DNA of 64,000 nucleotides from JBEBGV01 sp040081265 (GTDB taxonomy: Bacteria; Acidobacteriota; Vicinamibacteria; Vicinamibacterales; UBA2999): the NCBI GenBank assembly GCA_040081265.1, contig JBEBGV010000012.1:24381-88380 (forward strand), given 5' to 3'. The notes beneath the pieces are model-generated. The model searched no databases. It had not been told where the DNA came from and saw nothing but the letters and a program-made list of their open reading frames with translations. A program made the position numbers and the translations under genes. Of this stretch, positions 24,921 to 33,970 are shown in pieces. Every line of letters begins with the position of its first letter. Position 1 is the stretch's first letter.

Positions 24921-26074
24921 GCGTAGTGCAGCCGCTTCTGCACCTTCAAGGGTGAGGTGGCAAGGACGGCAGCGATCCGCACGCCGGCGCCACCATCCCC
25001 ATACAGGTGATCCGACGGGTAGCGACCATGTGCGACCTGCGCCTTGATGGCGCGGATGATCTCGGCCCGGTCATGCCCGGCGTCGAGCACGTTCGCGCCC
25101 CGGTCCCTGCCTGTCTGCCTGGTCCCGATGTTCACCGTCGGCACGCCGATGTACGAGCCCTCGCGCAACGGCGCGCTGGAGTTGCCAACGGCACAGGCGC
25201 ACGCCGCCATCAGCCGGACGAAGGTGTGGATCGGGAAGTTCTTGTAGAAACGGATGTGCTCCGGTCGCCGGTGCTCTCTGAACTTCCGCATCCCGCGCGA
25301 GATGTCCTCAGAGCCGGCGTCGGCGTTGGGCCACAGCATGATCGTGGGCATCTGGAGCTCGTCGAGTGCCATCAGCGTCTCGACGATCTGCGCTTCGCCG
25401 GTGCCGTACTCGGTCGTGACCGGGTGCTGGCTCACCAGCAGGAAGGGCTGGTCAAGCGCGATGGCCGCCCCGGCCCCCTCGCGCTCCAGGAACTCGGTGG
25501 GACCAAGGCTCGCACCCGCGCCGAGGATCTCGGCGACCAGATCGATGCGCGGGCAGCCGACGGTGTGCACGGCGGCGGGATCCTCACCCATGCGCATGAT
25601 GCGGTTCGCAGCCAGCTCGTTGGCGGGAAAGTGCAGGTGCGCCAGCTTGGTCACCGCGTGCCTGATGCTCTCGTCAATGGTGCCGCTGATTTCCCCGCCC
25701 ATCGTGTGCGCCACGGGGATGTTCATATAGGACGCCGCCACGGCGGTGGCCATCGTCTCGAAGCGATCGCCGACGCTGACGACCACGTCGGGCTTGAGGA
25801 TCTCGAAGATGGTGGGCAGCTCGAGGAGTCCAAGACCGGTGGACTTGGCCATCGTTCCGGGTGTCTCACCCTCGACGATCATCGTGACCTTCGCATCCGG
25901 AACGAAGCCGTCCTGTTCGATGACGTCGACCACCGAGCCGAACCGATCGAGCAGAGCGGAGGCACCGACGATCAGCTGCAGGTGCAGCTCCGGGTGCGCA
26001 CGCACGGCGATCATCAGCGACTTGATGCTGCTGTAGTTGGCCCGCGAACCGATGACAACACAGACTTTCCTCAT
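24917..26074 (-). CDS. neuC: UDP-N-acetylhexosamine 2-epimerase (hydrolysing), NeuC family (NeuC2)
   Basis: 385 aa with IGSRANYSSIKS at the start (versus TARPSYSRIR in NeuC1), SVGDRFETMATAVAAS, HTMGGEISGTIDESIRHAVTKL and NIGTRQTGRDRGANVLDAGHD. Same family and length as NeuC1 but different in many positions, consistent with another N-acetylhexosamine substrate. ATG 26074 overlaps the B4 stop as ATGA. Confidence 0.9.
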   Translation of the reverse strand: MRKVCVVIGSRANYSSIKSLMIAVRAHPELHLQLIVGASALLDRFGSVVDVIEQDGFVPDAKVTMIVEGETPGTMAKSTGLGLLELPTIFEILKPDVVVSVGDRFETMATAVAASYMNIPVAHTMGGEISGTIDESIRHAVTKLAHLHFPANELAANRIMRMGEDPAAVHTVGCPRIDLVAEILGAGASLGPTEFLEREGAGAAIALDQPFLLVSQHPVTTEYGTGEAQIVETLMALDELQMPTIMLWPNADAGSEDISRGMRKFREHRRPEHIRFYKNFPIHTFVRLMAACACAVGNSSAPLREGSYIGVPTVNIGTRQTGRDRGANVLDAGHDRAEIIRAIKAQVAHGRYPSDHLYGDGGAGVRIAAVLATSPLKVQKRLHYA

Positions 26075-27705
26075 ATGCGGTGGGTTCGCTCTCGTCGTGC
26101 CGCTCGTCTCTGACGTTCCTGCTCGAAGGCCATCGCCCGCTCACGGAGCGCCTCGAGGCGGACCGGATCGGAGGCGGCTCGCTCCTCGGCTCGTCGCAAG
26201 GCCTTGCGCTGCTGTTCGTCGCGCGTGTGTTCCACGCTTTCCCGCTCGCGCCACGACAGCGTCAACCCCTCGAGCCGCTGGCTGGTCCTCGTCCTGGCCA
26301 GCTGGCCGACCACCCAGCGCCAGACCGGCGTCGCCCTGAGCGACCCATCAGCAGCCTGCAACTGCTGCATCGCCTCCACGTGCTCCACGAAGATCGGCGT
26401 TGCGGCGACATCGAGTCCGTGTGGACGCAGGAACGCCTGGATGAACGGCCGGGGACCCGCCTGTCGCGACACGAGCGAGGCATGCAGCTGCCGAATGTGG
26501 TCGTCGAGGCCATGACCGACACTCACCAGCCCTCCCGCCACATCGACGAGGTACTGGAAGTGGACGGTCCCACCCTGGTTGGCCGCAAACTCGGGCACGA
26601 CAACCGCGTGCACCGGGCGGCCGACAATTCCCGCCTCGATGAATGCGCTCGTGTTGATGCCGACCACAGCGTCGCTGTAATAGAGCGAGTCGAAGTAGTC
26701 AGCCCGCGCCTGCACATCGACGGGATTGCTGCCCCAGATGACCGCATCGAGCGAGGTGACATCGACGCCGTCCCATTCTGCGGTTCTGGACGGATGGGGA
26801 CGAACGAGCACCTGGGCGTCGCGCACTTCCGGCAGGGCGCTCGCCCGGAGTCGCCGCAGCCACTCGACCACGAACTCGGCCTCCGACGGACTCCCGGCAA
26901 AGAGCGCGGAGCAGACATAGAGGATGACGCGGCGCGAAGCGTCGAGACCCGCATCCCGGCAGAACGTTTCCCGATCGCGAGATGGCGACCGGTTGAACCA
27001 CTGGTCGAAGCACTGCGCACCAGTGACGATGACCCGATTCGGATCGACACCGTGCAGCTCGACGGCTTCGCGCCGCTGGATGTCGTTCCAGACGAACACC
27101 CGGTCGGGTTGCTCGCGGATCAGTGCCTTGCTCGAGAGATGATCCCAGCTCCACACACAGAGGGCGCTGGGGATACCCCGTCCGCGCGCCGCACGCAGGT
27201 AGTCAATCTGAGATGAGCCGAGATCGATCAGGGGCGTCAGCAGCAGCAGCTCGGCTCGCTGCTGGTCGATGTAGCGCCCGATCTCGACATCGCCTGGGAT
27301 AGCGCGTTCGAGTGCTCGCAGGCCCTGGATCACCAGGCGACGCAGCCAGCCCACCGCGCCAACCACGCGGCCCAGTGCCACGAACGCCCCCGGCGTGCGC
27401 TCACGCGCGCGGAGACGGAGCTGATACGCGCTCCGGAAGATCGGATGCTGATACCGCAGGTAGTCGAGGCCGAGGCGCAGACGACCGGCGACCCAGGCCC
27501 AGTCGTCATCGGCTCGTGCGGGCGCCGCCCCGAACGTGATGCCTGGACATTCCGATGCCAGTGTTTCTACCAGCCGACGCCCCCCGAATTCTTCGTCTCG
27601 TTCAGCGGCCAGGTGGAGGGTGTGACCACGCGCGGCAAGCTCACGAAGCACTGACTCGTAGTTCCTGAAGTAGCCATGATGGCGCGAGAGAAACAGGATC
27701 CTCAC
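26071..27705 (-). CDS. Family-B GT-B-like putative glycosyltransferase, copy B4
   Basis: 544 aa, GTG 27705 overlapping the MT4 stop as GTGA. RILFLSRHHGYFRNYES, SWDHLSSKALI, VWNDIQRREAVELHG, VTGAQCFDQWFNR, LVRPHPSR, FDSLYYSDAVVGINTSAFIEAGIVGRPV, FLRPHGLD. A highly charged C-terminal tail with repeated Arg/Glu, ending in REERTHRI-like residues, follows the core. It stands at the head of the neuC2/neuA2 block, so a transferase for that sugar is a reasonable guess. Confidence 0.65.
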   Translation of the reverse strand: MRILFLSRHHGYFRNYESVLRELAARGHTLHLAAERDEEFGGRRLVETLASECPGITFGAAPARADDDWAWVAGRLRLGLDYLRYQHPIFRSAYQLRLRARERTPGAFVALGRVVGAVGWLRRLVIQGLRALERAIPGDVEIGRYIDQQRAELLLLTPLIDLGSSQIDYLRAARGRGIPSALCVWSWDHLSSKALIREQPDRVFVWNDIQRREAVELHGVDPNRVIVTGAQCFDQWFNRSPSRDRETFCRDAGLDASRRVILYVCSALFAGSPSEAEFVVEWLRRLRASALPEVRDAQVLVRPHPSRTAEWDGVDVTSLDAVIWGSNPVDVQARADYFDSLYYSDAVVGINTSAFIEAGIVGRPVHAVVVPEFAANQGGTVHFQYLVDVAGGLVSVGHGLDDHIRQLHASLVSRQAGPRPFIQAFLRPHGLDVAATPIFVEHVEAMQQLQAADGSLRATPVWRWVVGQLARTRTSQRLEGLTLSWRERESVEHTRDEQQRKALRRAEERAASDPVRLEALRERAMAFEQERQRRAARRERTHRI

Positions 27706-29255
27706 GTGCGACGGCGGCGGCTCACCGTGACGAACCGCAGCTGGCCTTTCTGGTCGAACTCCACGTCACCGGCGTCGAGCGAGCGCTCGAGCGCGTCCTT
27801 CCACGAGTCGGACACACGGCCGCGGACGCTCGCCGGGACCTTCAGGATGGCACGGTCCCGTGCCGCCTTCAGCCGTTCGATCCGCGCCTCGCGCTGCTGG
27901 TCGGTGATCGGCTCCCAGTTGACCGCGTCGTTCCGTCGCGCCAGACAGAGATGATTCTGGTTTCGGGCCTTGACGAACACGACCTCGAACCCGTTTGCGG
28001 CGAGGATTCGCACCAGCGCACGCTGGTCGAACCCGTGCATGTGGAGCGGGTTGAAGTGAGCAATCATCGACTGCCCGCCGGCGACGTACTCCAGTTCCTC
28101 TGGCTCGTTGTAGAAGTAGACGAAGCCGCTCGGCGTCAAGCGCGAGCGCACCTCTGCCAGAAACTCCGCCGGCCTGAGCATGTGCGTGAGCATGTGGTTG
28201 CAGACCACCAGATCGAACGGCCCCCCGAAAGGGCTGACGAAGTGGTCGTAGTCAACCAGACCTCGCGATTCGAATCCGTAGACCTCTTTGAGCAGCAGCT
28301 GCTGGCTCTCCCACATCGGCACCACCGACACGTCGGCGCCAAACAGCCGCCGCAGGCTCTCGGCAATCGCGCCGGTCCGCGGCCGCAGCTCCAGCACACG
28401 CGCGTTCTTCACCGGCACCAGGTTGCCAATCAGATCGACGTGCACGCTGTTCTCGAAGCGATCCTTGACGAGGCCCTCGAGGTACTCGCGCTTGTGGAGA
28501 CCCAGATGCTCGGACACGAACACGCCGCGTGACGCCATCGCCCGAAGCTGCGCCTCATCCTCGGCTGACAGCGCATACGGGTTGAGCATCGGGTTCTTGA
28601 TCTCGGCGGCACCCCCCTGCTTCGCGGTGACCTCGCCGAAGTGCTCCAGCAAATAGCGGAACCGCTTCCCGACCGGACGTCGCGAGGCGTAGAGCACCCC
28701 GCAGGCATGGCACAGCATGTAGTCGTATCGCGCCGACCCTTCGTCTGGCGCAACCTCGAGCATGATGAGTTTGTTCCACTCGAGGATCGGTGTCCGCACC
28801 GCATGTCCACAGCACGGACACGCATCGAGGACCAGCCACTCGCGCCCGTCAGGGTCAGGGTGCGCGACGCCGTCGGCAGGACGCCCGTAGCCGGGCCCAG
28901 GCCCCTCAACCGTCAGAGGAATGGCGGGACCACCAAGGTCCGGTCCCCTCCCACCGTCCTTGCTGACTCTCGATGCCGCACCATCCCCGCGCTGCAGCTT
29001 CTGCAGCTGGAGGGTGGACTGCTGACGCCACTCGCGTACCTCCGAGTGCAGTTCGTCGATTGATGCCTGCAGGCTCTCGAAACGCTTCGCGTGAACCCGT
29101 CCGACCGTCTTCTCGATCTGGCGGAGCCGATCGCCGGTCTGCGCCTCCGACTTCTCCACCCGACGCAGTCGGTCCCCGATGTCACGAAGCCTGGCACTTC
29201 CGCCGGCCATGAGGGCAATCGACTCTCGGGCAGCGCGAACGGCTCGTGCAAACAC
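27702..29255 (-). CDS. Methyltransferase with N-terminal coiled coil (MT4)
   Basis: 517 aa, GTG 29255. Residues about 20-95 are heptad-like helix (RLRDIGDRLRRVEKSE onward), then a linker, then CPCCG (about 147) and CHACGVLYASR as a zinc ribbon, then a methyltransferase-like domain: VLELRPRTGAIAE replaces the usual glycine-rich SAM motif, followed by CNHMLTHM and PSGFVYFYNEPEE. SAM binding is therefore less certain than in MT1-MT3. The coiled coil resembles the N-terminal helices of family-A copies E and F and may be an assembly device. Confidence 0.65.
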   Translation of the reverse strand: MFARAVRAARESIALMAGGSARLRDIGDRLRRVEKSEAQTGDRLRQIEKTVGRVHAKRFESLQASIDELHSEVREWRQQSTLQLQKLQRGDGAASRVSKDGGRGPDLGGPAIPLTVEGPGPGYGRPADGVAHPDPDGREWLVLDACPCCGHAVRTPILEWNKLIMLEVAPDEGSARYDYMLCHACGVLYASRRPVGKRFRYLLEHFGEVTAKQGGAAEIKNPMLNPYALSAEDEAQLRAMASRGVFVSEHLGLHKREYLEGLVKDRFENSVHVDLIGNLVPVKNARVLELRPRTGAIAESLRRLFGADVSVVPMWESQQLLLKEVYGFESRGLVDYDHFVSPFGGPFDLVVCNHMLTHMLRPAEFLAEVRSRLTPSGFVYFYNEPEELEYVAGGQSMIAHFNPLHMHGFDQRALVRILAANGFEVVFVKARNQNHLCLARRNDAVNWEPITDQQREARIERLKAARDRAILKVPASVRGRVSDSWKDALERSLDAGDVEFDQKGQLRFVTVSRRRRT

Positions 29256-29259
29256 CTGA

Positions 29260-30077
29260 TTACCTGTGAGCGGTGAAGGGACGCGTCAACCGCTTGTAGT
29301 AGTCGGCGAGGCGAGAGTTGAGCTGCTGGCGCTGCCGCTGGCGACGCTTGGTCGCCTGCCAGGCGTCGCGAGCCTGGCGCCGTGCCGCAACCGTCTGTTC
29401 CTTGTCTTTCAACCGTGCCTGGCGTGCCTGAGCCGCGAGTGCTTCTCTCTCTTCGATTCGTGCGCGCTTGCGATCTTCGCGCTGTGTCAGGAGCAGAGCC
29501 TTGCTCGACAGGTGGTCCCAGCTCAGGATGGACGCCGTCGAGCGAATCCCGACGGCACGGGCCTCGTTGAGCTGATGAATCTGCGCTGACCTGGCCACCG
29601 TCAGCGACGTCAGCAGCAACACGTCGGGGAGCTGCCGTTCCAGAAACGTCACTGCGGCCCGGCTCAACGGAAGGCGCCGTTTGAGCCAGACCAGAGCTCG
29701 GAGCACCCCGCGGTGACCGAGCACGGCTCGCCCCGTCGGAGGCACTGGCCAACGCTCACCCGCGGGGTGCGCTGGAGGTTACGGATACGCAGCTTCTCAG
29801 CTGCCGCGTTTTCAGGGCCGAGAAAACGAACGTGGTCGAGCGCGTAGCGAATCGTCTGGGCGAACGGGAACCAGATCTCGCTCGCTGGCGACGGAGCCCG
29901 CCCCCAGGTCACCGTCGGATGCTCGGCGCCGAGGCGCTCGACAAGACCATGCCCGCCGAATGACTCCGGCTCCTCCGCAACGACGTGAACATGATGGCCG
30001 CGCTCGGCCAGCCCCCGGACCACAGATTCATAGCTGCGGAAGTCGGCGAAGTGCAGGGAAGAAAAGACAATCTTCAT
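29260..30077 (-). pseudogene. Family-B gene broken by a frameshift and an internal deletion (B5)
   Basis: The first frame (30077 down to 29664) starts KIVFSSLHFADFRSYES like B3 and B6 and follows B3 closely to the RNLQRTPRV stretch. It then shifts frame relative to the second frame (29745-29260), which resumes with GRAVLGHRGVLRALVW and SWDHLSSKALL. Directly after KALL the sequence jumps to a charged tail (QREDRKRARIEE onward), so about 290 residues including VTGAQ and RPHP are missing. ATG 30077 overlaps the B6 stop, so it would still be translated at its start. Non-functional as a transferase. Confidence 0.85.
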
Positions 30078-31852
30078 TCAAACCGGCGGAAAATCGACTT
30101 CATGGAGAGGCCCCGGCAGAATTCGACGGCCCGAGATCGAGCGCTCCTCCACCAGCGAAGACGACGCTTTCTTCCCTTGTGTTCCTGAACCGCCAGTTGT
30201 TTCGCACGCCGTGCGCGAACGCGCACGGCGTGCTTAGACTCACGCTCGAGCTCAGCTTCCCTGGCCGCTCTATCGACGCGGTCAGCCTTAGCTTTCAAAC
30301 GCGACTGTCGTGCCGCGAATTTTGAATCCTTCACCCGGGCACGATCGTGTTCCAACTGTTTTCGCGCAACTTCAACCGAGTCGATCATGAGCCATTTGCC
30401 GACTTCACTCTGAGCCTTGGCCGCGAGCCAACGTACGACGAGCGCACTGCTCGTCTGCTCGACGAACCACCTGTCGGGCTGGGGCGCCGGCCGGACGGCG
30501 AGGGTTTCGAGTGCCGCGACGAAACGGCCCGTCGAGGGCACTCCCAGACCCTCCGGGCGGACAAACGCCTCGAGAAACCGTCTATTTCTGGGGTCACGCT
30601 CGGCGCCCAGGCGCAAGCAGGCGCCAAGCTGCTCCAAGTGGGTGGGGACATCTGCGGCAGTGTGGAGTAGGCCTCCACCGACTGTCAGCAGATATCGAAA
30701 ATGAGCCATCCCTTCTTGGTGCATTCGAAACTCGGGCAAGAGTAACGTCAACACTGGCCGACCAACGATTGCGGCTTCCAGAAACACACTCGTACACAAG
30801 CCGACGACTACGTCGCTATAGAAGAGGGAATCGAAAAAATCGGCCTTGGCATCTTCGTCGATTGGCGTACGCCCGCTCACCACAGTGTGTTTGCAATCGT
30901 CTAAGCTCACGTCGCGCCACTCGCGCGCTCGCTCAGGATGGGGGCGAATGAGCACAGACGCTTCTCGAAGGTCGGGGTCGTCACTAGCCCGAAGCTTGAA
31001 TACCCAGTCCCGCACGAAGACCGGCTCGACCGGGTTGGGCACAGGACTCATGGCTGAACACACGTACAGGACAACGCGCCGCGCTGGATCAAGGCCCATG
31101 GCCTGGCAAAACTGCTGGCGGTCGCGAACGGGACATCGATCGAACCATTGGTCGTAGCACTGAGCTCCCGTCACGATGACACGCTCGGCCGGCAGCCCGT
31201 GCAGGGAGACCGCCTCTTCTTTCTGTACGTGGTTCCATACCAGGGTCACTTCTGGCGCAACATGGAGGAGCGCCTTGCTGGACAGATGGTCCCAACTTTG
31301 AACCGCCACCGCAGTTCTCATGCCGAGCGTGCGCGCCGCTTTGATTTGGTGGATCTGAGTCGATCTCGCCATAGTGAGTGACGTCAGCACCAGGATGTCC
31401 GGTCGATGACTTGCGAGGAATGAGCTGACCTCGGAGCTGACTGGAATGCGGCGCTCCAGCCATGCGAGCCACTGGACGAGCACTCGGGCGCCCAGAGTCG
31501 ACCTTGGCACCAGCGCCGACGCCCAGCGGACAAGCCGGGGTACGCGCCCCACATTCCTAAGGCGCAGTTTTTCTGCCGAGCTAAACTCTGGACTCAAAAA
31601 GCGCACGTACTCTAGGGCGTAGCGAACCTTGCGAGCGAACAAATACCATGGCTCGCGGTCCGGGAGGGGCGCCCAACCGAACGTGAAGGTCGGATACTCC
31701 GACGCCAAACCCTCCACGAGCGCCTGACCACCAAAGGTTTCGGGCTCCTCCGCTGCCACGTGGACGTGATGACCACGTTCGGCCAGCGTCCGCACCACAG
31801 ACTCGAAGTTGCGCATACCGGCGAAGTGCAACGTGGAGAACAGGACCTTCAT
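30074..31852 (-). CDS. Family-B GT-B-like putative glycosyltransferase, copy B6 (first gene of the minus-strand operon)
   Basis: 592 aa from ATG 31852 (a frame to 31897 exists, but KVLFSTLHFAG aligns with the other copies). Motifs SWDHLSSKALL, VTGAQCYDQWFDR, LIRPHPER, VVGLCTSVFLEAAIVGRPV, VRPEGLG, and a basic tail (RARRAKQLAVQ to RRFE). Third codon positions are clearly more AT-rich than in genes below 29 kb. The 102-bp gap to the divergent gene at 31955 must hold its promoter. Confidence 0.65.
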   Translation of the reverse strand: MKVLFSTLHFAGMRNFESVVRTLAERGHHVHVAAEEPETFGGQALVEGLASEYPTFTFGWAPLPDREPWYLFARKVRYALEYVRFLSPEFSSAEKLRLRNVGRVPRLVRWASALVPRSTLGARVLVQWLAWLERRIPVSSEVSSFLASHRPDILVLTSLTMARSTQIHQIKAARTLGMRTAVAVQSWDHLSSKALLHVAPEVTLVWNHVQKEEAVSLHGLPAERVIVTGAQCYDQWFDRCPVRDRQQFCQAMGLDPARRVVLYVCSAMSPVPNPVEPVFVRDWVFKLRASDDPDLREASVLIRPHPERAREWRDVSLDDCKHTVVSGRTPIDEDAKADFFDSLFYSDVVVGLCTSVFLEAAIVGRPVLTLLLPEFRMHQEGMAHFRYLLTVGGGLLHTAADVPTHLEQLGACLRLGAERDPRNRRFLEAFVRPEGLGVPSTGRFVAALETLAVRPAPQPDRWFVEQTSSALVVRWLAAKAQSEVGKWLMIDSVEVARKQLEHDRARVKDSKFAARQSRLKAKADRVDRAAREAELERESKHAVRVRARRAKQLAVQEHKGRKRRLRWWRSARSRAVEFCRGLSMKSIFRRFE

Positions 31853-31954
31853 CGTGCGAGCGTCTGCGCGAGCTCTAACGTGGACAAGGGCACCCAAGGC
31901 AGCTTGAAGACATCAGCCACATCCGCAGGTGTGACCGGCGAGTAGACTGTTCAG
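31853..31954. promoter_or_regulatory. Divergent promoter region
   Basis: 102 bp between the first gene of the long minus-strand operon and the plus-strand family-A gene. On the plus strand TAGACT (31943-31948) lies six bases before GTG 31955, the spacing expected for a leaderless transcript. No convincing -35 box is seen. For the minus strand I see no clear hexamer pair. Confidence 0.4.
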
Positions 31955-33205
31955 GTGGACACACTCCTGACAAAGGTTGCACGGAGGATAGGCCGAGCCT
32001 GGGCCGGTCTCGTGAGCCCAGACAACGTGGAAAGCCAGGCTGCGACGCTAAGTCGTCTGGCCGAGACTGAAAGCGGGCTGGCACGCCTCGCCGACCGACT
32101 CGAAAGATCCGCCAGACGCGTCGACAAGGTCGAACGGCAACAGGATGAACGGCTTCGCGAGACTGTCGCCGCCCTTCGCAAAGACACTCGGAGTCAGAAC
32201 GGGCTCGTCCGGCGTGTGTTACGCGCCTCACGCAGAGACAACGAGCGTGAAGTGATTCGTGAGCGGGTCTTTCAACGCCTTCGCCGCATCTCACGCAGCA
32301 GCGGTCCGGTCCTTGTGGGCCCATGGACCGGCGAGGTTGGATTCGAACTGCTGTACTGGATTCCGTTTGTGCGCTGGGCAATTCAGGAATTCAACATTGA
32401 CCCTTCGCGCATCACGCTGCTGTCGCGCGGTGACAGTCGTTCCTGGTATGCGATCGAAGATGCGCACTATCTCGACATTTTCGATCTCAGCACTCCGGAC
32501 GTCTTTCGCCAGCACACCGCCGGCGCTCAAAAGCAACGAACGTTGCGATCGTTCGATCGGGACCTGATCAGACGTGCGGGTCACCTTCTTGGGTCGCCCC
32601 CAAGCATCCTGCACCCGGCGTTGATGTACTCACTCTATTCCCCGTATTGGAGTCAGCAGACAGCGAGCCGCTGGATCCACGATTTCGCAGAGCATCAGCG
32701 TATCGTTCCGCCGACCGTGCCTGACCTTCAGCTTCCCAGCGAGTATGTCGCAGCAAAGTTCTATTTCAGCAAGTGCTTTCCGGACACACCGGACAACCGA
32801 AAGACGATCGATAGGCTCATAGCATCGATTACCCACGATTGCGATGTGGTGCTGCTTACGCCCAGCTTCAGGGTTGACGAGCATAGAACCTTTGAGGGCG
32901 TCATGGGGAACCGCGTCCATGGGATCGGTCACCTACTCCGACCCGAAAACAATCTGGCCCTGCAGACGGCTGTCGTAGGTGGCGCCAAGGCCTTCATCGG
33001 TACCTATGGTGGCTTCTCCTACCTGGCGCCCCTGTGCGGGGTCAATGCGGTAGCTCTCTACTCGCATCGCACCTACTTCCCCTACCATGTCGACTTTGCA
33101 GAGCACGTGTTCAGCACGGTTCGTGGAGGATCTCTTACCGTGGCGGATGCTTCAGTCTGGCCACTCTTGAGTCCGCAAAGTTGGCAGCCTGCCCCCACGT
33201 CGTAA
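31955..33205 (+). CDS. Family-A (GPW motif) putative glycosyltransferase with coiled-coil N-terminus, copy E
   Basis: 416 aa, GTG start. Residues about 30-105 are a charged helix with heptad spacing. The core has GPWTGEVGFELLYWIPF, SRGDSRSWY (Gly-Gly replaced by Gly-Asp), HPALMYSLY, YVAAKFYFSKCFPDTP, VDEHR, NLALQTAVVGGAKAFIGTYGGFSYLAPLCGV. Closest in the window to copy F (39829-41076), which has the same N-terminal helix and GPWTGE. The only family-A gene on the plus strand, divergent to the operon. Confidence 0.62.
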   Translation: MDTLLTKVARRIGRAWAGLVSPDNVESQAATLSRLAETESGLARLADRLERSARRVDKVERQQDERLRETVAALRKDTRSQNGLVRRVLRASRRDNEREVIRERVFQRLRRISRSSGPVLVGPWTGEVGFELLYWIPFVRWAIQEFNIDPSRITLLSRGDSRSWYAIEDAHYLDIFDLSTPDVFRQHTAGAQKQRTLRSFDRDLIRRAGHLLGSPPSILHPALMYSLYSPYWSQQTASRWIHDFAEHQRIVPPTVPDLQLPSEYVAAKFYFSKCFPDTPDNRKTIDRLIASITHDCDVVLLTPSFRVDEHRTFEGVMGNRVHGIGHLLRPENNLALQTAVVGGAKAFIGTYGGFSYLAPLCGVNAVALYSHRTYFPYHVDFAEHVFSTVRGGSLTVADASVWPLLSPQSWQPAPTS

Positions 33206-33207
33206 TT

Positions 33208-33240
33208 AGAGCGATGACGCTTCATGTGTTGCGTCGCTCT
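33208..33240. terminator. Hairpin between convergent genes (possible bidirectional terminator)
   Basis: Left arm AGAGCG-ATG-ACGC (33208-33220) pairs with GCGTCGCTCT (33231-33240), ten base pairs with a three-base bulge and a ten-base loop. It sits in the 33-bp gap between the stop of copy E and the stop of the GT-A gene and overlaps the latter stop. There is no strong U-run, so termination is only likely. Confidence 0.45.
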
Positions 33241-33970
33241 AAGCTCCCCTCAGATGTCTGAACTGACTAGTACCTTGCTTCTTGCTCGCCTTACCGATCC
33301 AGTGGTCGAAGTACTCGCCCAAAGGCCCAAGAGCTATGGGATCCAGGGAATCTGTATATTGACCAGAGAGATTCTTGAACGGCAGGCGACTCTGCAGGCG
33401 ACAGCGGTCGAACACGTGGCAATCGTCCCACCCGTCGTCAAACTCGAAGAGGCGATCGCTCAAATATTCGTGGACGAAGGTCGCGAAAAAGGTTCGCTGG
33501 GGATCTCTCCAGAGGTCATACAAGATGAATCCGGTTTCAGTACACGGAGTTGTCCTGCCGATATATCCGCAGAATGACCGATCCAGCTGATCCTCCAGAA
33601 GACCTGCCGGAAGGCTCTTCAGCACCGCAACGTCCGCATCCAGGTAGAGAAGAAAGCGCGAGTTCGTCTTAAACGCTGACTCGCATTGCGCAAAGACCTT
33701 GTGGCAGTAGGTCTCCCATCGGGTCGCGAACCCTTTGGCGCCTGGCACCGGGAACACTCGGCGCAGTCGCTGATTTCGATCGATGAATTCGGTCTTGAGA
33801 GCAGAACTTGAAAAATAGGTTATCCGCGCGTCCTCTACGACAGGGCGATCGCAGTGGAAGTGGAAGTCAGCGTCTCGGTTGAAATACTCAAGCCACGTGG
33901 GAATCGTTCGAGAAGCGTATCGCCGCCAATTGGTCGGGCTAAATGTTGTGACGACCGTCGTTCGATTCAT
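33239..33970 (-). CDS. GT-A fold glycosyltransferase-like protein
   Basis: 243 aa. A DAD triad at 111-113 (LLYLDADVAVLKSLP) is the metal-binding motif of GT8/GT32-type nucleotide-sugar transferases, preceded by GAKGFATRWETYCHK, a likely donor-site stretch. ATG 33970 overlaps the B7 stop as ATGA. The protein is short for a complete transferase but the core appears whole. Donor and acceptor unknown. Confidence 0.7.
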   Translation of the reverse strand: MNRTTVVTTFSPTNWRRYASRTIPTWLEYFNRDADFHFHCDRPVVEDARITYFSSSALKTEFIDRNQRLRRVFPVPGAKGFATRWETYCHKVFAQCESAFKTNSRFLLYLDADVAVLKSLPAGLLEDQLDRSFCGYIGRTTPCTETGFILYDLWRDPQRTFFATFVHEYLSDRLFEFDDGWDDCHVFDRCRLQSRLPFKNLSGQYTDSLDPIALGPLGEYFDHWIGKASKKQGTSQFRHLRGA

